Positions 60,501 to 64,000 of a DNA stretch of 64,000 nt are shown piece after piece; position 1 is the first letter of the stretch, and each line of letters starts with the position of its first letter. The translations under genes and the position numbers were made by a program. Origin of the DNA: Siphonodentalium dalli (taxonomy: Eukaryota; Mollusca; Scaphopoda; Gadilida; Siphonodentaliidae); assembly GCA_032622095.1 (NCBI GenBank), contig CP136065.1, positions 95,181,343 through 95,245,342 on the forward strand. The letters run 5' to 3'. The notes below the pieces were generated by a model. The model was not told the origin of the DNA and made no database searches. It was given only the letters and a program-made list of their open reading frames with translations.

Positions 60501-62107
60501 TGCCCCCGAGCCATCTTCCCTTGGCAGCCTGGCCGACCAACGCGTGTATCTGTGCCGGAACAACTAAAATATTCAGAGTGGACTATAGATACGTTTAATC
60601 TTCCAACAAAGATATATGGTACGAAGAACAAAAAACGGAATGACAATAAACAATACCTATCCTTAGCCATGCGTGGAGAATTGGAGTATCGATTCTTATT
60701 GCAACGTTATGCTTTTTTTTTTGGGTAGCGGAGTAGCCCAAATTATTGGCCTTGGCTAAATTTGACAATTTGGTTAGTCGTTTTCCGTTTATATAGGGAC
60801 CCACATGGCGCATGGCATATAGGATTGAACAAACTAGTATATGTGGAAATGTATGATATGGCAGATTCACATTGACATTGAACATATATGCAGGTTAATC
60901 CTTTCTTTGATGTAAACATATGTTATTGCATCCAAATTAAATGCACGGGATTGAGGCACACGTTGCAAAACTGATATTGGCCTAGCTCGCTCCTGACATG
61001 CAATAATATAAAGAACATAGTATTTACCTAAATATAATGTAATGTATGATTCATGCACATGTATAGAAAATAGTATTCAAGGGTATACAATTTATATTAT
61101 GGTATAATAGTCCGATATATCACAATAGGGTTGGGTCCATCCCTGTATGTCCTGGAGGGGCTTTATGCTGCATGTCGATCGTTTGTGTCACTTTAAGATC
61201 ACCAATAGTATAATAGCCAAGTAGCCGAGGTCAAAGAAGTTAGTTGAAGCTATGTATGTTTGATTAAAATGGAATAGCTTTCTGGGATCAAGGTAAACCC
61301 AGCTTTCTGGGATCAATTTTACTATTTTTATGGCCAAATAATTTGGTTGATCCTACAGACGACACCCCTTGTCCGATCGTTAACCATTTCTTTTTTAAAT
61401 ACTCATTGGCGAGTAGTTCCATTAGAAAAGGTTTAGATAATAAGTTCAACAAACGGCAGTTTGTTGAACTTATTATCTAAGCATTTCCAAACAAAAAATA
61501 GGAATTATTCAGCACTTGTATAATCTGGTCGTCTGCTTATATTCCCTGAACATTCCTCCCGACGAATAATAAACCATTCCAATGTATACCTATATAACTG
61601 AATGGGTGAAACCATTTAGTAAAGAAAGTGATAACGTCCAATTAAAGTTCAATTTCTCCTGATTCCCAACCATTTATTTTTACATGTATCATCAACTAGC
61701 TCGTATATATCATTTTATGTTTTATTGATGATCCGTGGCATAAACAAAAGTAAAAATATATCTATTCCCCCGAGATATGGAATATATGCGAGTATTCACA
61801 CGCTTGACATAAAACAATTCGTAATACTTTCTAACTGTTCTCCCACAACGCTGCTGAAATGTAAGTTGTAGGATAGAGGTCTCGATCTGCTTCGATAAAA
61901 TGAAGGATGCTTAATATTTAACAACATATGATCGAATTGTCTTATGCAAATACAAACTTACCTTCCACAGATAGAAGCAGAAACATCAAACTTAAGCCAA
62001 ACCATGAAATGTTCAGCAGAAAAATCTGTTTCTTGTTTAGGAACTTTTTGGGTGTGTCAATGATATGCTTCTTCTCGTCATCTGTTGTTTCGTCGTCGAA
62101 TGTCGAA
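15280..62107 (-). CDS. Major facilitator superfamily transporter, 14 visible exons
   Basis: Fourteen exons (E1 61962-62107, E2 60483-60563, E3 54687-54792, E4 52659-52703, E5 46033-46192, E6 42457-42558, E7 39323-39399, E8 34840-34954, E9 33009-33050, E10 31782-31848, E11 30436-30543, E12 24348-24412, E13 20718-20810, E14 15280-15551) join with consistent phases into about 489 codons, apart from an ambiguous E4/E5 junction. The product has a short acidic/basic cytoplasmic N-terminus and 12 hydrophobic helices. The MFS loop motif appears in both halves: GIFSDRLGSRFGKRRP after helix 2 and GIISDRYQRRK after helix 8. Helix 4 is followed by PYTALIAD. The C-terminal half carries VLPEEKEIAKDIAVWNQ, ILPQALATPVGG and a last helix ending at KIR, a pattern known in GPH-like/SLC45-like MFS proteins. 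It should be a membrane secondary transporter; the substrate cannot be read from the sequence. The initiator Met is upstream of E1 and was not found. Introns are 0.9-8 kb and full of repeats. Confidence 0.88.
15670..15750 (+). repeat. Copy of the AAAGAGCGTCC repeat
   Basis: TGATAAAGAGCGTCCATGC and TAATAAAGAGCGTTCT about 50 bp apart match 2431-2510 and 10447-10530. It lies within transporter intron 13. Confidence 0.45.
16086..16227. repeat. Perfect 23-bp inverted repeat around a ~96-bp spacer
   Basis: The left arm 16086-16108 (contains ACAATGTTGTGTACAG) is exactly complementary to 16205-16227. The spacer holds a second small palindrome around CATATTGAACTCCAATATG. More copies of AGTCATA..CCAATATGACT follow to about 16345. 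Probably a miniature element. Confidence 0.65.
16398..17834. mobile_element. Possible TTAA-type (piggyBac-like) element with 12-bp TIR
   Basis: TTAA at 16394-16397 is followed by CCCTTTGAACCC. The exact complement GGGTTCAAAGGG ends at 17834, and is followed by TTTTAGTTAA rather than a clean TTAA. Inside are a strong hairpin (arms 16411-16433 and 16453-16475, containing ACTGGTCGCAAAAG) and about two degenerate direct repeats of roughly 400 bp (TTAGCAAC..TACAAGTT..GTTCACTCTTCTG near 17070 and 17450). No transposase is recognised. Confidence 0.5.
18340..18780. repeat. Array of short palindromes built on AAAGAGCGGTATACCGCTCTTT
   Basis: About ten degenerate palindromes lie in roughly 440 bp, for example GAACGGCATGCCGCTCTTTA, GGAGCGGTATACGGCTCTTT, ATAGCGGTATACCGTTATTT and AAGAGTGGTATACCACTCTT. 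Their left and right halves vary in a correlated way, so pairing is preserved. They are separated by irregular spacers. No coding frame. Confidence 0.8.
19690..20085 (-). pseudogene. LINE 3' end with zinc-knuckle-like C-terminus
   Basis: The - strand frame ending at 19843 begins with a Cys-rich segment, CQSKSVEDELHLFLQCNAYD, and LR follows. This is the C-x-x-C..E-D-E-x-H-x-x-x-x-C pattern at the end of many non-LTR retrotransposon polyproteins. Upstream reverse-transcriptase sequence is missing. Beyond the stop, the - strand ends in ATTCAATTCAATAC, a plausible LINE terminal repeat. Confidence 0.65.
20077..20234 (+). repeat. 79-bp tandem duplication
   Basis: ATAGTAAGCCTTA.AATGTATATAGCTG through GGGACTAACGCCACAGTC occurs twice in tandem. 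A third GGGACCAACGCCACAGTC lies at 19665. Confidence 0.75.
20718..20810 (-). CDS. Transporter exon E13
   Basis: 93 bp, phase 1 to phase 1. The acceptor is TTCAATTCAG and the donor GTGAGTATGC. It encodes FLMGGTISLLAIIRDDHN then VYYIAVILAVFF, which are helix 9 and the start of helix 10. The split codons on both sides join cleanly with E12 and E14 to give Ala and Gly. Confidence 0.9.
20820..23690. other. Intron 12 of the transporter, first part; nothing recognised
   Basis: No domain-bearing frame on either strand. Short AT-rich words and one 72-codon frame (23301) without similarity were inspected. Confidence 0.4.
23697..23893 (+). ncRNA. 5S-rRNA-like Pol III unit (SINE or 5S pseudogene)
   Basis: About 23807-23862 reads like the 3' half of animal 5S rRNA: AGCTCAGTTAGTCCTTGGAT, GGGTGACC (the C box region) and CGGGTGCTG are all in order. 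A tRNA A-box-like TAGTGTAGCGG starts at 23701, and a T6 Pol III stop lies at 23887-23892. The 5' half does not match 5S, so this is a chimeric SINE or a rearranged pseudogene rather than a functional 5S gene. Confidence 0.6.
23954..24241 (+). CDS. Unrecognised 95-codon open frame, possible exon or gene fragment
   Basis: The translation is hydrophilic, with an ordinary amino-acid mix unlike nearby AT-rich noise: KYVFGGGLTIMWSTKEDD, then SQEELSRAAWDEYLVSG and a TGA. The first ~20 residues look less convincing, and a possible acceptor (TTTTTCAG at about 24011-24018) lies inside the frame. It lies antisense within transporter intron 12, next to exon E12 and just after the 5S-like unit. I do not recognise a family. 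It could be a retroposed gene fragment. Confidence 0.35.
   Translation: MFIPIYQIPQRLAQCQSVDFSEGDPRLPESAERKNFIRENKHQQKYVFGGGLTIMWSTKEDDTSILDVECIQDLGTTPSQEELSRAAWDEYLVSG
24348..24412 (-). CDS. Transporter exon E12
   Basis: 65 bp, phase 2 in and phase 1 out. The acceptor is TTCCACAG and the donor GTAAGGATCC. It encodes SLIFGIISDRYQRRKIIV and MSA, which hold the second-half MFS loop motif between helices 8 and 9. The flanking split codons join with E11 and E13. Confidence 0.9.
24780..25440 (+). repeat. Degenerate tandem repeat, unit roughly 130-170 bp
   Basis: Recurring words are CATATCCCATGACACT, ACCTCTATC.TTTAAGTT, GATAATAAACGCTCTTT and AGTTCCAGTTTATGGTCAAC. The CGCTCTTT word again sits at a repeated place in the unit. 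Confidence 0.45.
25482..25820 (+). repeat. 169-bp direct tandem duplication
   Basis: Two near-identical copies begin ACACATTTTCAGTTCCGAGT at 25482 and 25651 and end with GGCAATACTTTTGCCTTGAC or nearly so. Only a few substitutions separate them, indicating a recent event. Confidence 0.9.
26081..26536. mobile_element. Miniature TIR element, copy A (GGTTACACTGGTGTAAA)
   Basis: The tip GGTTACACTGGTGTAAA is mirrored by TTTACACCAGTGTAACC at about 26518-26536. A near-identical element in the same orientation lies at 27432-27885. The interior contains CCGTTGGCAATATAAACTTT and GCATCCGCTAGAGGTCTC. No transposase. The target duplication is short or unclear. Confidence 0.75.
27432..27885. mobile_element. 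Miniature TIR element, copy B
   Basis: Same sequence and orientation as copy A, with ends GGTTACCCTGGTGTAAA and TTTACACCAGTGTAAC. It appears flanked by TTA on both sides, which would fit a 3-bp duplication (PIF/Harbinger-type). Confidence 0.75.
28312..28413. repeat. Long imperfect hairpin, arms ~49 bp
   Basis: The left arm 28312-28360 (TATATGGTAATTATCTCAT then AAAAAATAAATGAATT) pairs with 28365-28413 (AATTCATTTTTATTTTTTTC, ATGAGATAATTCCCATAT). The loop is very short. Confidence 0.75.
28597..28923 (+). pseudogene. Non-LTR retrotransposon C-terminal tail
   Basis: The translation contains RIVLSWNSLPHMMVEMTTLV, and DFI follows. This is the common W-N-x-L-P..V..A/T-x-x-x-x-F tail that follows the reverse transcriptase in CR1/Jockey-like LINEs. 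No catalytic region is present. Confidence 0.65.
29302..29412. repeat. GC-rich imperfect hairpin, arms ~40 bp
   Basis: The left arm 29302-29341 (GTGAGACACG, TTTGTCGCCGCTC, CCTGGAAT) pairs with 29373-29412 (ATTCCAGG, GAGCGGCGACAAA, CGTGTCTCAC). The ~31-base loop is also GC-rich (GGGCCTGGGGCCC). It stands out against the AT-rich surroundings. Confidence 0.8.
30436..30543 (-). CDS. Transporter exon E11
   Basis: 108 bp, phase 2 to phase 2. The acceptor is CGCCATATAG and the donor GTAAGTCTCC. It encodes FLEYWLNDMLQLPNCWSPSK then GVAVMLLPLLFAAAI, which are the end of helix 7, a short loop and helix 8. It joins E10 (Gly) and E12 (Gly) in frame. Confidence 0.92.
30883..31432. mobile_element. hAT-like non-autonomous element, copy 2
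   Basis: 550 bp, beginning CAGGGGGGGGTCGG and ending CACCCCCCCCTG. It is flanked by CTATAAG at 30876-30882 and 31433-31439. It is colinear with 224-785 apart from small indels in the homopolymer tracts and an extra CTGATTCAAA segment. It lies in transporter intron 10, outside the splice sites. Confidence 0.85.
31440..31780. other. Intron sequence; nothing recognised
   Basis: AT-rich stretch between the hAT-like element and exon E10. No repeat or frame of note. Confidence 0.4.
31782..31848 (-). CDS. Transporter exon E10
   Basis: 67 bp, phase 1 in and phase 2 out. The acceptor is GTGTCTTTGCAG and the donor GTGAGCTTAA. It encodes HDFRWVFITRFFMQQGVST plus VT, the start of helix 7 with the Arg-Phe-x-x-Gln pattern seen in this MFS group. 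Confidence 0.9.
32180..32200 (+). repeat. Short (GT)n run
   Basis: GGGTGTGTGTGTGTGTAAAC within intron 9. No other feature is recognised in 31850-33008 apart from AT-rich simple words and a GC-rich CGGGCGCGAAGCGCTTTGCG stretch near 32614. Confidence 0.6.
33009..33050 (-). CDS. Transporter exon E9 (42 bp)
   Basis: Small exon, phase 1 to phase 1. The acceptor is TTCTATTCACAG and the donor GTAAGAACTA. It encodes CRMIFCGFWEPLK, the central cytoplasmic loop between helices 6 and 7. Both split codons join in frame (Ser with E8, Asp with E10). Confidence 0.88.
33161..33600. mobile_element. Longer relative of the CAAGCCTTGAAA palindromic element
   Basis: It starts TCAAGCCTTGAAATAC and contains two hairpin blocks with GCAGAATG at their outer edges (about 33183-33278 and 33477-33579). 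They are separated by about 200 bp of unrelated sequence instead of the ~20 bp at 11734-11997. The right tip (CACACTATTTCCAGTTTTG) is decayed. Confidence 0.75.
33750..34050 (+). repeat. 5' part of a CAGGGTCCGCGC-family hAT-like element
   Basis: GGCAGGGTCCGCGCTG, then TTTTGCCAAATGAAATTATT, ATCACTGATAGTATCA, CTGCAACAT and GAACGACT follow the order in 3068-3646. The 3' half is missing. Confidence 0.7.
34060..34830. other. Intron 8 sequence; nothing recognised
   Basis: Several overlapping short + strand frames (34266-34772) have no recognisable domain. A short repeated word ACCGGCAxAC is visible near 34430 and 34530. Confidence 0.35.
34840..34954 (-). CDS. Transporter exon E8, next to the satellite
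   Basis: 115 bp, phase 0 in and phase 1 out. The donor is GTGAGTATAT and the acceptor GATTGTTCTAG. It encodes DIGVLSAYGCAIGIVLLCIS and ITVVAISEPQCTATPEPA, which are helix 6 and the start of the central loop. The acceptor and the first ~15 exon bases (GATATCGGTGTGCTG) resemble the satellite unit that begins immediately upstream in the gene's sense (GCTATCGGGGTTCTG). Confidence 0.9.
34955..38560. repeat. 49-bp satellite, about 72 copies, inside transporter intron 7
   Basis: The + strand unit contains GTGAGACTGTCCCCAGAAC, CCCGATAGCA(C/T)AGAACAATCAG and a BglII-like AGATCT. Most units are 49 bp. A 50-bp variant (CTAGAAAGTGAGACTG, CCAGGTCCCC) recurs at about 35533, 35681, 35830, 36317, 36612, 37150, 37298 and 37941. 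This shows a three-unit 148-bp higher-order repeat, and 36166-36460 is repeated almost exactly at 36461-36755 (295 bp). Low stop density in the - strand frames produces many repetitive open frames (up to 112 codons) that are not genes. The array fills most of the 4.4-kb intron and touches E8. Confidence 0.95.
39323..39399 (-). CDS. Transporter exon E7
   Basis: 77 bp, phase 1 in and phase 0 out. The acceptor is CACATTGCAG and the donor GTCAGTATGA. It encodes FNSGVMGTMILLGNVAGAAI and GVGFM, the Gly-rich helix 5 that follows the helix 4-5 loop (SHPDQRG) of E6. Confidence 0.9.
39470..39765 (-). pseudogene. Decayed LINE C-terminal tail
   Basis: On the - strand, a frame with PTTWNSLNKDASVANCL, a stop, then EFYRLNSSKYF resembles the W-N-x-L..A-x-x-x-x-F-x-x-x-L tail of non-LTR retrotransposons. 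At least one in-frame stop is present. Confidence 0.5.
40329..41520. mobile_element. hAT-like non-autonomous element, 1.19 kb (CAGGGATGTGGCTAGAGGG)
   Basis: The tips CAGGGATGTGGCTAGAGGG and CCCTCTAGCCACATCCCTG are perfect inverted repeats of 19 bp. ATTCCAAG (40321-40328) and ATTACAAG (41521-41528) form an 8-bp duplication with one mismatch. The interior has poly-G/C tracts, a ~60-bp direct repeat (GAGTCGGAATC.CACCAACAC at about 40409 and 40462) and many GGAAATTTCCAAC words. No transposase frame. Decayed relatives are at about 42000-42350, 47580-47810 and 59895-60240. Confidence 0.88.
42000..42350. repeat. Decayed relative of the 40329-41520 element
   Basis: Repeated GGAAATTTCAGA, GAAATTTCCAACTG and GGAAATTTTCAAAC words without recognisable tips. 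Confidence 0.5.
42457..42558 (-). CDS. Transporter exon E6
   Basis: 102 bp, phase 1 to phase 1. It encodes LYYVFYLLVTTSFAAITVPY, then TALIADKSHPDQR: helix 4 and the conserved helix 4-5 loop (PY-x-A-L-I-A-D..QRG). The donor is GTTCGTATAA, weaker than the others in the gene. The acceptor follows a T-rich stretch (CCCATTTTTTCAG). Confidence 0.92.
43028..44010 (+). pseudogene. Decayed non-LTR retrotransposon (post-RT region)
   Basis: Consecutive broken frames carry family landmarks in the right order. RRTVYSLMGTGLHGINGI is at about 43209, SWFVHVRSILSKYTLPVPLY near 43397, a WKKM-rich stretch, and finally CPFCKLKDDDRIHFIKQ near 43757, the C-terminal Cys-Cys-His pattern. Stops and frame changes interrupt it. 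The catalytic YxDD region is missing upstream. Confidence 0.8.
44165..44600 (+). repeat. Dispersed repeat with GTCTGTCTGTCCG and TTTCAACCAAATTTGG
   Basis: A short CTGT run is followed by CCCAGACCCCTAGACCGA. A second ATGATCTGTCTGTCATG occurs near 44548 and CTATGGGC words recur. Likely a retroposon fragment; class unknown. Confidence 0.4.
44600..46025. other. Intron 5 sequence; nothing recognised
   Basis: AT-rich. A small CATATAGTAACATATACTATGG palindrome-like stretch lies near 45050. No domain-bearing frame. Confidence 0.35.
46033..46192 (-). CDS. Transporter exon E5 (extracellular loop, 5' edge uncertain)
   Basis: It ends in phase 1 at GGTAACTTAG before GTTAGTTTCG, and joins E6 to give GNLGLYYVFY. 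The frame contains RCSPYSNGTKKAEMPSLPAP, an N-glycosylation sequon (NGT), Pro/Gly-rich sequence and no hydrophobic helix. This fits a loop between helices 3 and 4 on the outer or lumenal face. The best acceptor (TTTGCTGCAG before 46192) leaves phase 0, whereas the strong donor of E4 leaves phase 2. Using an AG 8 bases further in (exon from 46184), or a weaker GTATTC donor within E4, restores frame; another exon is also possible. Confidence 0.75.
46914..46980 (+). repeat. 31-bp tandem duplication
   Basis: AATAAGTTCxTAGTCGACTTGTAATGTTAA occurs twice in tandem and is followed by a partial third copy (ATAGGTTCATA). Confidence 0.8.
47580..47810 (+). repeat. Decayed 5' part of the CAGGGATGTGGCTAGAGGG family
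   Basis: TGTGGCTACAGAGGGTCTCC, GTTCACCTTAGAATTT, TTTTCCAACTGCATC and ACCAAAAAGTTGGCC match the interior order of 40329-41520. Confidence 0.55.
48043..48165. repeat. Hairpin element whose tip matches the 68-bp satellite
   Basis: The arms 48043-48081 (AAATGTTTAGACATTAAGTT, CAACAAACGACCTATA) and 48084-48120 pair imperfectly. The sequence outside the right arm (reverse strand: GACGAGTAGTTATCCCACAG, GAAATGTTCAG) matches the unit of the terminal satellite at 62857-64000. Confidence 0.7.
48285..48495 (+). pseudogene. LINE C-terminal zinc-knuckle fragment
   Basis: The translation has ERLCGICMHSELAKHILFYC, the C-x-x-C..H-x-x-x-x-C signature near the end of non-LTR retrotransposon proteins. Short, with no other domain. 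Confidence 0.6.
48960..49200 (-). pseudogene. LINE C-terminal tail
   Basis: The - strand frame reads LELCHSKNDIGKYFFSQINW, then NNIPDFIVETQSPKDFKTMI: the F-F-S..W-N-x-(L/I)-P..V..S-x-x-x-F-K tail. No catalytic domain beside it. Confidence 0.7.
49553..49941. mobile_element. TTAA-flanked (piggyBac-like) element made of nested hairpins
   Basis: TTAA at 49549-49552 and 49942-49945 flank the tips CCCTTTACCCAACA and TGTTGGGTAAAGGG. Inside are two ~65-base, essentially perfect palindromes in opposite order (about 49699-49766 and 49848-49915). Each reads CCAATGCATTCTCTTATATA then TGCGAG, with the complement on the other side. They are separated by a T/A-rich spacer. The 389-bp element has no coding capacity; the TTAA duplication with a CCCTTT tip suggests piggyBac mobilisation. 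Confidence 0.82.
49950..51640. other. Intron 4 sequence; nothing recognised
   Basis: AT-rich. A faint repeated theme CCGTAA(A/T)..GGAACAA and TAAATATACAG occurs between 51055 and 51200. No gene found on either strand. Confidence 0.35.
51640..52215 (+). repeat. Degenerate ~140-bp tandem repeat with ACGGACGGACAC tail
   Basis: TTATCATCCGGAAA.T, AAATTTTAAGTCGA, GGACGGACCGAACC and GAATTTGACCTGT recur about three times. The last unit ends in CACGGACGGACACACGGAC. This resembles a retroposon tail; class unknown. Confidence 0.5.
52350..52408. repeat. Hairpin, arms ~22 bp
   Basis: ATATCCCATCGAATTTAAGC (52350-52371) pairs with GCTTAAAGTCGATGGGATAT (52387-52408) with one bulge/mismatch and a 15-base loop. 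Confidence 0.8.
52587..52618. repeat. (ACATGTAT)n microsatellite
   Basis: Four successive ACATGTAT units, self-complementary. It lies 40 bp from the donor side of exon E4. Confidence 0.85.
52659..52703 (-). CDS. Transporter exon E4 (45 bp)
   Basis: The acceptor is CTGTTTTCAG and the donor GTGAGTAACG. Phase 2 in, joining E3 to form Cys, and phase 2 out with the strong donor. It encodes FGLIGMGLSAPNVF, the second half of helix 3. An internal AATGTATTC offers a weaker phase-0 donor (see E5). Confidence 0.85.
53205..53410 (+). pseudogene. Possible LINE tail fragment
   Basis: The translation NTRQPNPIFLETPRTVFSKN then LPHHAFATIWNNLKK resembles the N-L-R..x-P-x-x-R-T..A-x-x-x-W-N-x-L segment after reverse transcriptase domains. 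Similarity is weak and short. Confidence 0.45.
54687..54792 (-). CDS. Transporter exon E3
   Basis: 106 bp, phase 1 in and phase 2 out. The acceptor is CAATCTCTTCAG and the donor GTGAGTGCAT. It encodes LMFFTSPMIGIFSDRLGSRF then GKRRPVMVIGTIFL, which are the end of helix 2, the canonical first-half MFS loop motif (G-x-x-S-D-R..G-x-R-x-G-K-R-R-P) and the start of helix 3. This is the strongest single piece of family evidence. Confidence 0.93.
54885..59545 (+). repeat. Complex tandem array (~550-bp subunits within a ~1.9-kb duplication)
   Basis: GGGGTTCACGATAAATCGCA opens blocks at about 54889 and 56769. Subunits contain CAACGAAAGCAAGC, GCTACGGGACTT, GATGCTTGCCTTGCAC, CGCGAGGAGGTG and CTCATTATATTTATATGCTT. 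They recur near 55550, 56100, 57640, 58760 and 59320. Most subunits are bounded by (A/G)ACGCTCTTTA followed by .TGTTCCATG. The copies are clearly diverged. Short open frames inside have no similarity. The array lies between transporter exons E3 and E2. Confidence 0.8.
59895..60240 (+). repeat. Relative of the CAGGGATGTGGCTAGAGGG family
   Basis: CACCTTGGAATTTCCAACTG, GGAATCGGACCCAAATCC, TTTGCACCCCCATC and TTGGAAATTTCCAACCTG follow the interior of 40329-41520. The tips are lost. Confidence 0.6.
60483..60563 (-). CDS. Transporter exon E2
   Basis: 81 bp, phase 1 to phase 1. The acceptor is AATATTTTAG and the donor GTAAGTGAAT. It encodes VPAQIHALVGQAAKGRWLGG and MVATGA, the helix 1-2 loop (LVG..KG..LG) and the start of helix 2. 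It joins E1 (Val) and E3 (Ala) in frame. Confidence 0.92.
60570..61400. other. Intron 1 sequence; nothing recognised
   Basis: AT-rich. A short direct echo AGCTTTCTGGGATCAA(G/T) occurs at about 61276 and 61300. No gene on either strand. Confidence 0.35.
61405..61500. repeat. Hairpin element, second relative of the satellite unit
   Basis: The 22-bp arms 61433-61454 and 61459-61480 (TTAGATAATAAGTTCAACAA and its complement) are perfect, with a 4-base loop. The left flank GGCGAGTAGTTCCATTAG resembles the 68-bp satellite unit. Confidence 0.75.
61962..62107 (-). CDS. Transporter exon E1 (first visible coding exon)
   Basis: 146 bp, phase 2 in and phase 1 out. The acceptor is GTTTTTGACAG and the donor GTAAGTTTGT. 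It encodes a charged cytoplasmic stretch, STFDDETTDDEKKHIIDTPK, then helix 1 (IFLLNISWFGLSLMFLLLSV). There is no in-frame Met before the helix, and an in-frame TGA sits just upstream of the acceptor. A short upstream exon with the start codon must exist, possibly beyond the satellite or outside the window. Confidence 0.9.
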
Positions 62108-62856
62108 CTGTCAAAAACAATTCATAAGTTAACGGCGATCAATGATCAGTCTCACATATAATCCACATTTTGAAAGTTTGAAACAACAACTGGAAAGTTC
62201 AGACTGGACATTAGGTTTAAAATGGTGTGAAACTGCAACCAATATTTCATAATGAGATTCTTGGACCAAGAATATTTTTCCTATACTGGAGGTTACTGTC
62301 TAAACTTAAAGACATATTATGTAGTTGTTCTGGTGCGTGAAACTGATCACTTAGTATCCAGGCACTATGCCATCTGGAGAAATGTTGCATTCTACTAACA
62401 TTGCCGAAAATCTGAAGCAAATCGACCATACCACTCCATAGAAAGCATAGTTTGAACTACGCTCAATTGTAAATATGTACTACTCGATTCGGGACGCATC
62501 TATCGGCGATAAACTAACGAAAACGATTTCGCCATCGGGCGTCACTACATTTAATTAATATATACGAATGCCGGTGTGTGTTGTCAATTTGGATATGATA
62601 TATTTTTTTAATTAATAGTTTGAACAAGAATATTCTGCATCTATATTCGATCACCCCACATGAGTGTTTCACATCACTTTAAATTGCGCCCACTTCTACA
62701 ATACTGAACTTGTGTTTGTAGTTCCGATTATATACACGCCTGCGTGGTGCACATGATTTGATAAATTCAATAATTTTGGTCTGGTCAAAAGAACGGTGGA
62801 ACTGAAGTTCAACATTTTGACTCATAAATTGCTCCTTCTAAATTAACCATATCTAT

Positions 62857-64000
62857 AATAAGGCATCACTGATGAGTAGTTATCCCCCGGGAAATGTTCA
62901 GAAAATAAGTTTAATCCTTTCTATATTAAAGAATCATATATGAGTAGTTATCCCATAGGAAATGTTCAGATAATAAGTTTAATCCTTTCTATACTAAAGC
63001 ATCATATATGAGTAGTTATCCCATAGGAAATGTTCAGATAATAAGTTTAATCCTTTCTATACTAAAGCATCACATATTAGTAGTTATCCCATAGGAAATG
63101 TTCAGATAATAAATTTAATCCTTTCTATACTAAAGCATCATTGATGCGTAGTTATCCCATAGGAAATGTTCAGATAATAAGTTTAATCCTTTCTATACTA
63201 AAGCATCACATATGAGTAGTTATCATATAGGAAATGTTCAGATAATAAGTTTAATCCTTTCTATACTAAAGCATCACATATGAGTAGTTATCCCATAGGA
63301 AATGTTCAGATAATAAGATTAATCCTTTCTATACTAAAGCATCACATATGAGTAGTTATACCATAGGAAATGTTCAGATAATAAGTTTAATCCTTTCTAT
63401 ACTAAAGCATCACATATTAGTAGTTATCCCATAGGAAATGTTCAGATAATAAATGTAATCCTTTCTATACTAAAGCATCATTGATGCGTAGTTATCCCAT
63501 AGGAAATGTTCAGAAAATAAGTTTAATCCTTTCTATACTAAATCATCATTGATGGGTAGTTATCCCATAGGAAATGTTCAGAAAATAAGTTTAATCCTTT
63601 CTATACCAAAGCATCATTGATGAGTGGTTATCCCATAGGAAATGTTCAGATAATAAGTTTAATCCTTTCTATACTAAATCATCATTGATGAGTAGTTATC
63701 CCATAGGAAATGTTCAGATAATAAGTTTAATCCTTTCCATACTAAATCATCATTGATGAGTAGTTATCCCATAGGAAATGTTCAGATAATAAGTTTAATC
63801 CTTTCAATACTAAAGCATCGTTGGTGAGTAGTTATCCCATAGGAAATTTTCAGATAATAAGTTTAATCCTTTCAATACTAAAGCATCGTTGACGAGTAGT
63901 TATCCCATAGGAAATGTTCAGATAATAAGTTTAATCCTTTCTATACTAAATCATCACTGGCGAGTAGTTATCCCATAGGAAATGTTCAGATAATAAGTTT
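62857..64000 (+). repeat. 68-bp satellite, ~17 copies, runs off the window
   Basis: The unit contains GATGAGTAGTTATCCCATAG, GAAATGTTCAGATAATAAG and TTTAATCCTTTCTATACTAA. Copies are nearly identical, with scattered variants such as ATTGATG/ACATATG and AATAAG/AATAAA. It continues past 64000, so its full length is unknown. It sits upstream of E1 in the gene's sense, either in the first intron or in the 5' flank. Confidence 0.95.

Overview
This is a AT-rich, intron-rich, transposon-rich stretch of animal nuclear DNA. Long introns with GT-AG boundaries, non-LTR retrotransposon remnants, many terminal-inverted-repeat (TIR) miniature elements and frequent TACATGTA-type words suggest a marine invertebrate. 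The phylum cannot be fixed from the sequence alone. No bacterial genes, operons, CRISPR array or tRNA gene were seen.

Only two protein genes can be supported well. (1) A single-exon Ras-family GTPase on the + strand (4104-4778, 224 aa). It resembles the RASD1/Rhes (Dexras) group, but has altered switch residues, no CAAX box and a possible C-terminal PDZ ligand. (2) A 12-helix major facilitator superfamily (MFS) transporter on the - strand, running from about 62107 down to 15280. I pieced it together from 14 small exons with matching splice phases, about 489 residues in all. The first coding exon with the start Met lies outside what I can recognise, and the E4/E5 junction is ambiguous.

The rest is intronic or intergenic repeat. 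0-4 kb: two hAT-like miniature elements with 7-8 bp target duplications, a CCGTCC-rich repeat and a palindromic dispersed repeat. 4.9-7 kb: a reverse-transcriptase fragment, then a 122-bp tandem array. 10.8-12.3 kb: a ~0.6-kb tandem duplication in which only the second copy carries a palindromic insertion, so the empty site is still present. 16-18.8 kb: a TTAA-type element and an array of short palindromes built on AAAGAGCG. 19.7-29.4 kb: LINE tails, a 5S-rRNA-like Pol III unit, paired miniature elements and hairpins. 34.95-38.56 kb: a 49-bp satellite of about 72 copies, with 148-bp and 295-bp higher-order structure, that ends exactly at the 3' splice site of transporter exon E8. 40.3-44.5 kb: a 1.2-kb hAT-like element and a decayed LINE. 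49.5-49.9 kb: a TTAA-flanked element made of nested hairpins. 54.9-59.5 kb: a complex tandem array. 62.86 kb to the window end: a 68-bp satellite whose unit matches the tip of a dispersed hairpin element.

The most unusual themes are satellites that look as if they grew out of functional edges (a splice acceptor, a transposon tip), and the recurrence of an AAAGAGCG/CGCTCTTT word across otherwise different repeats.
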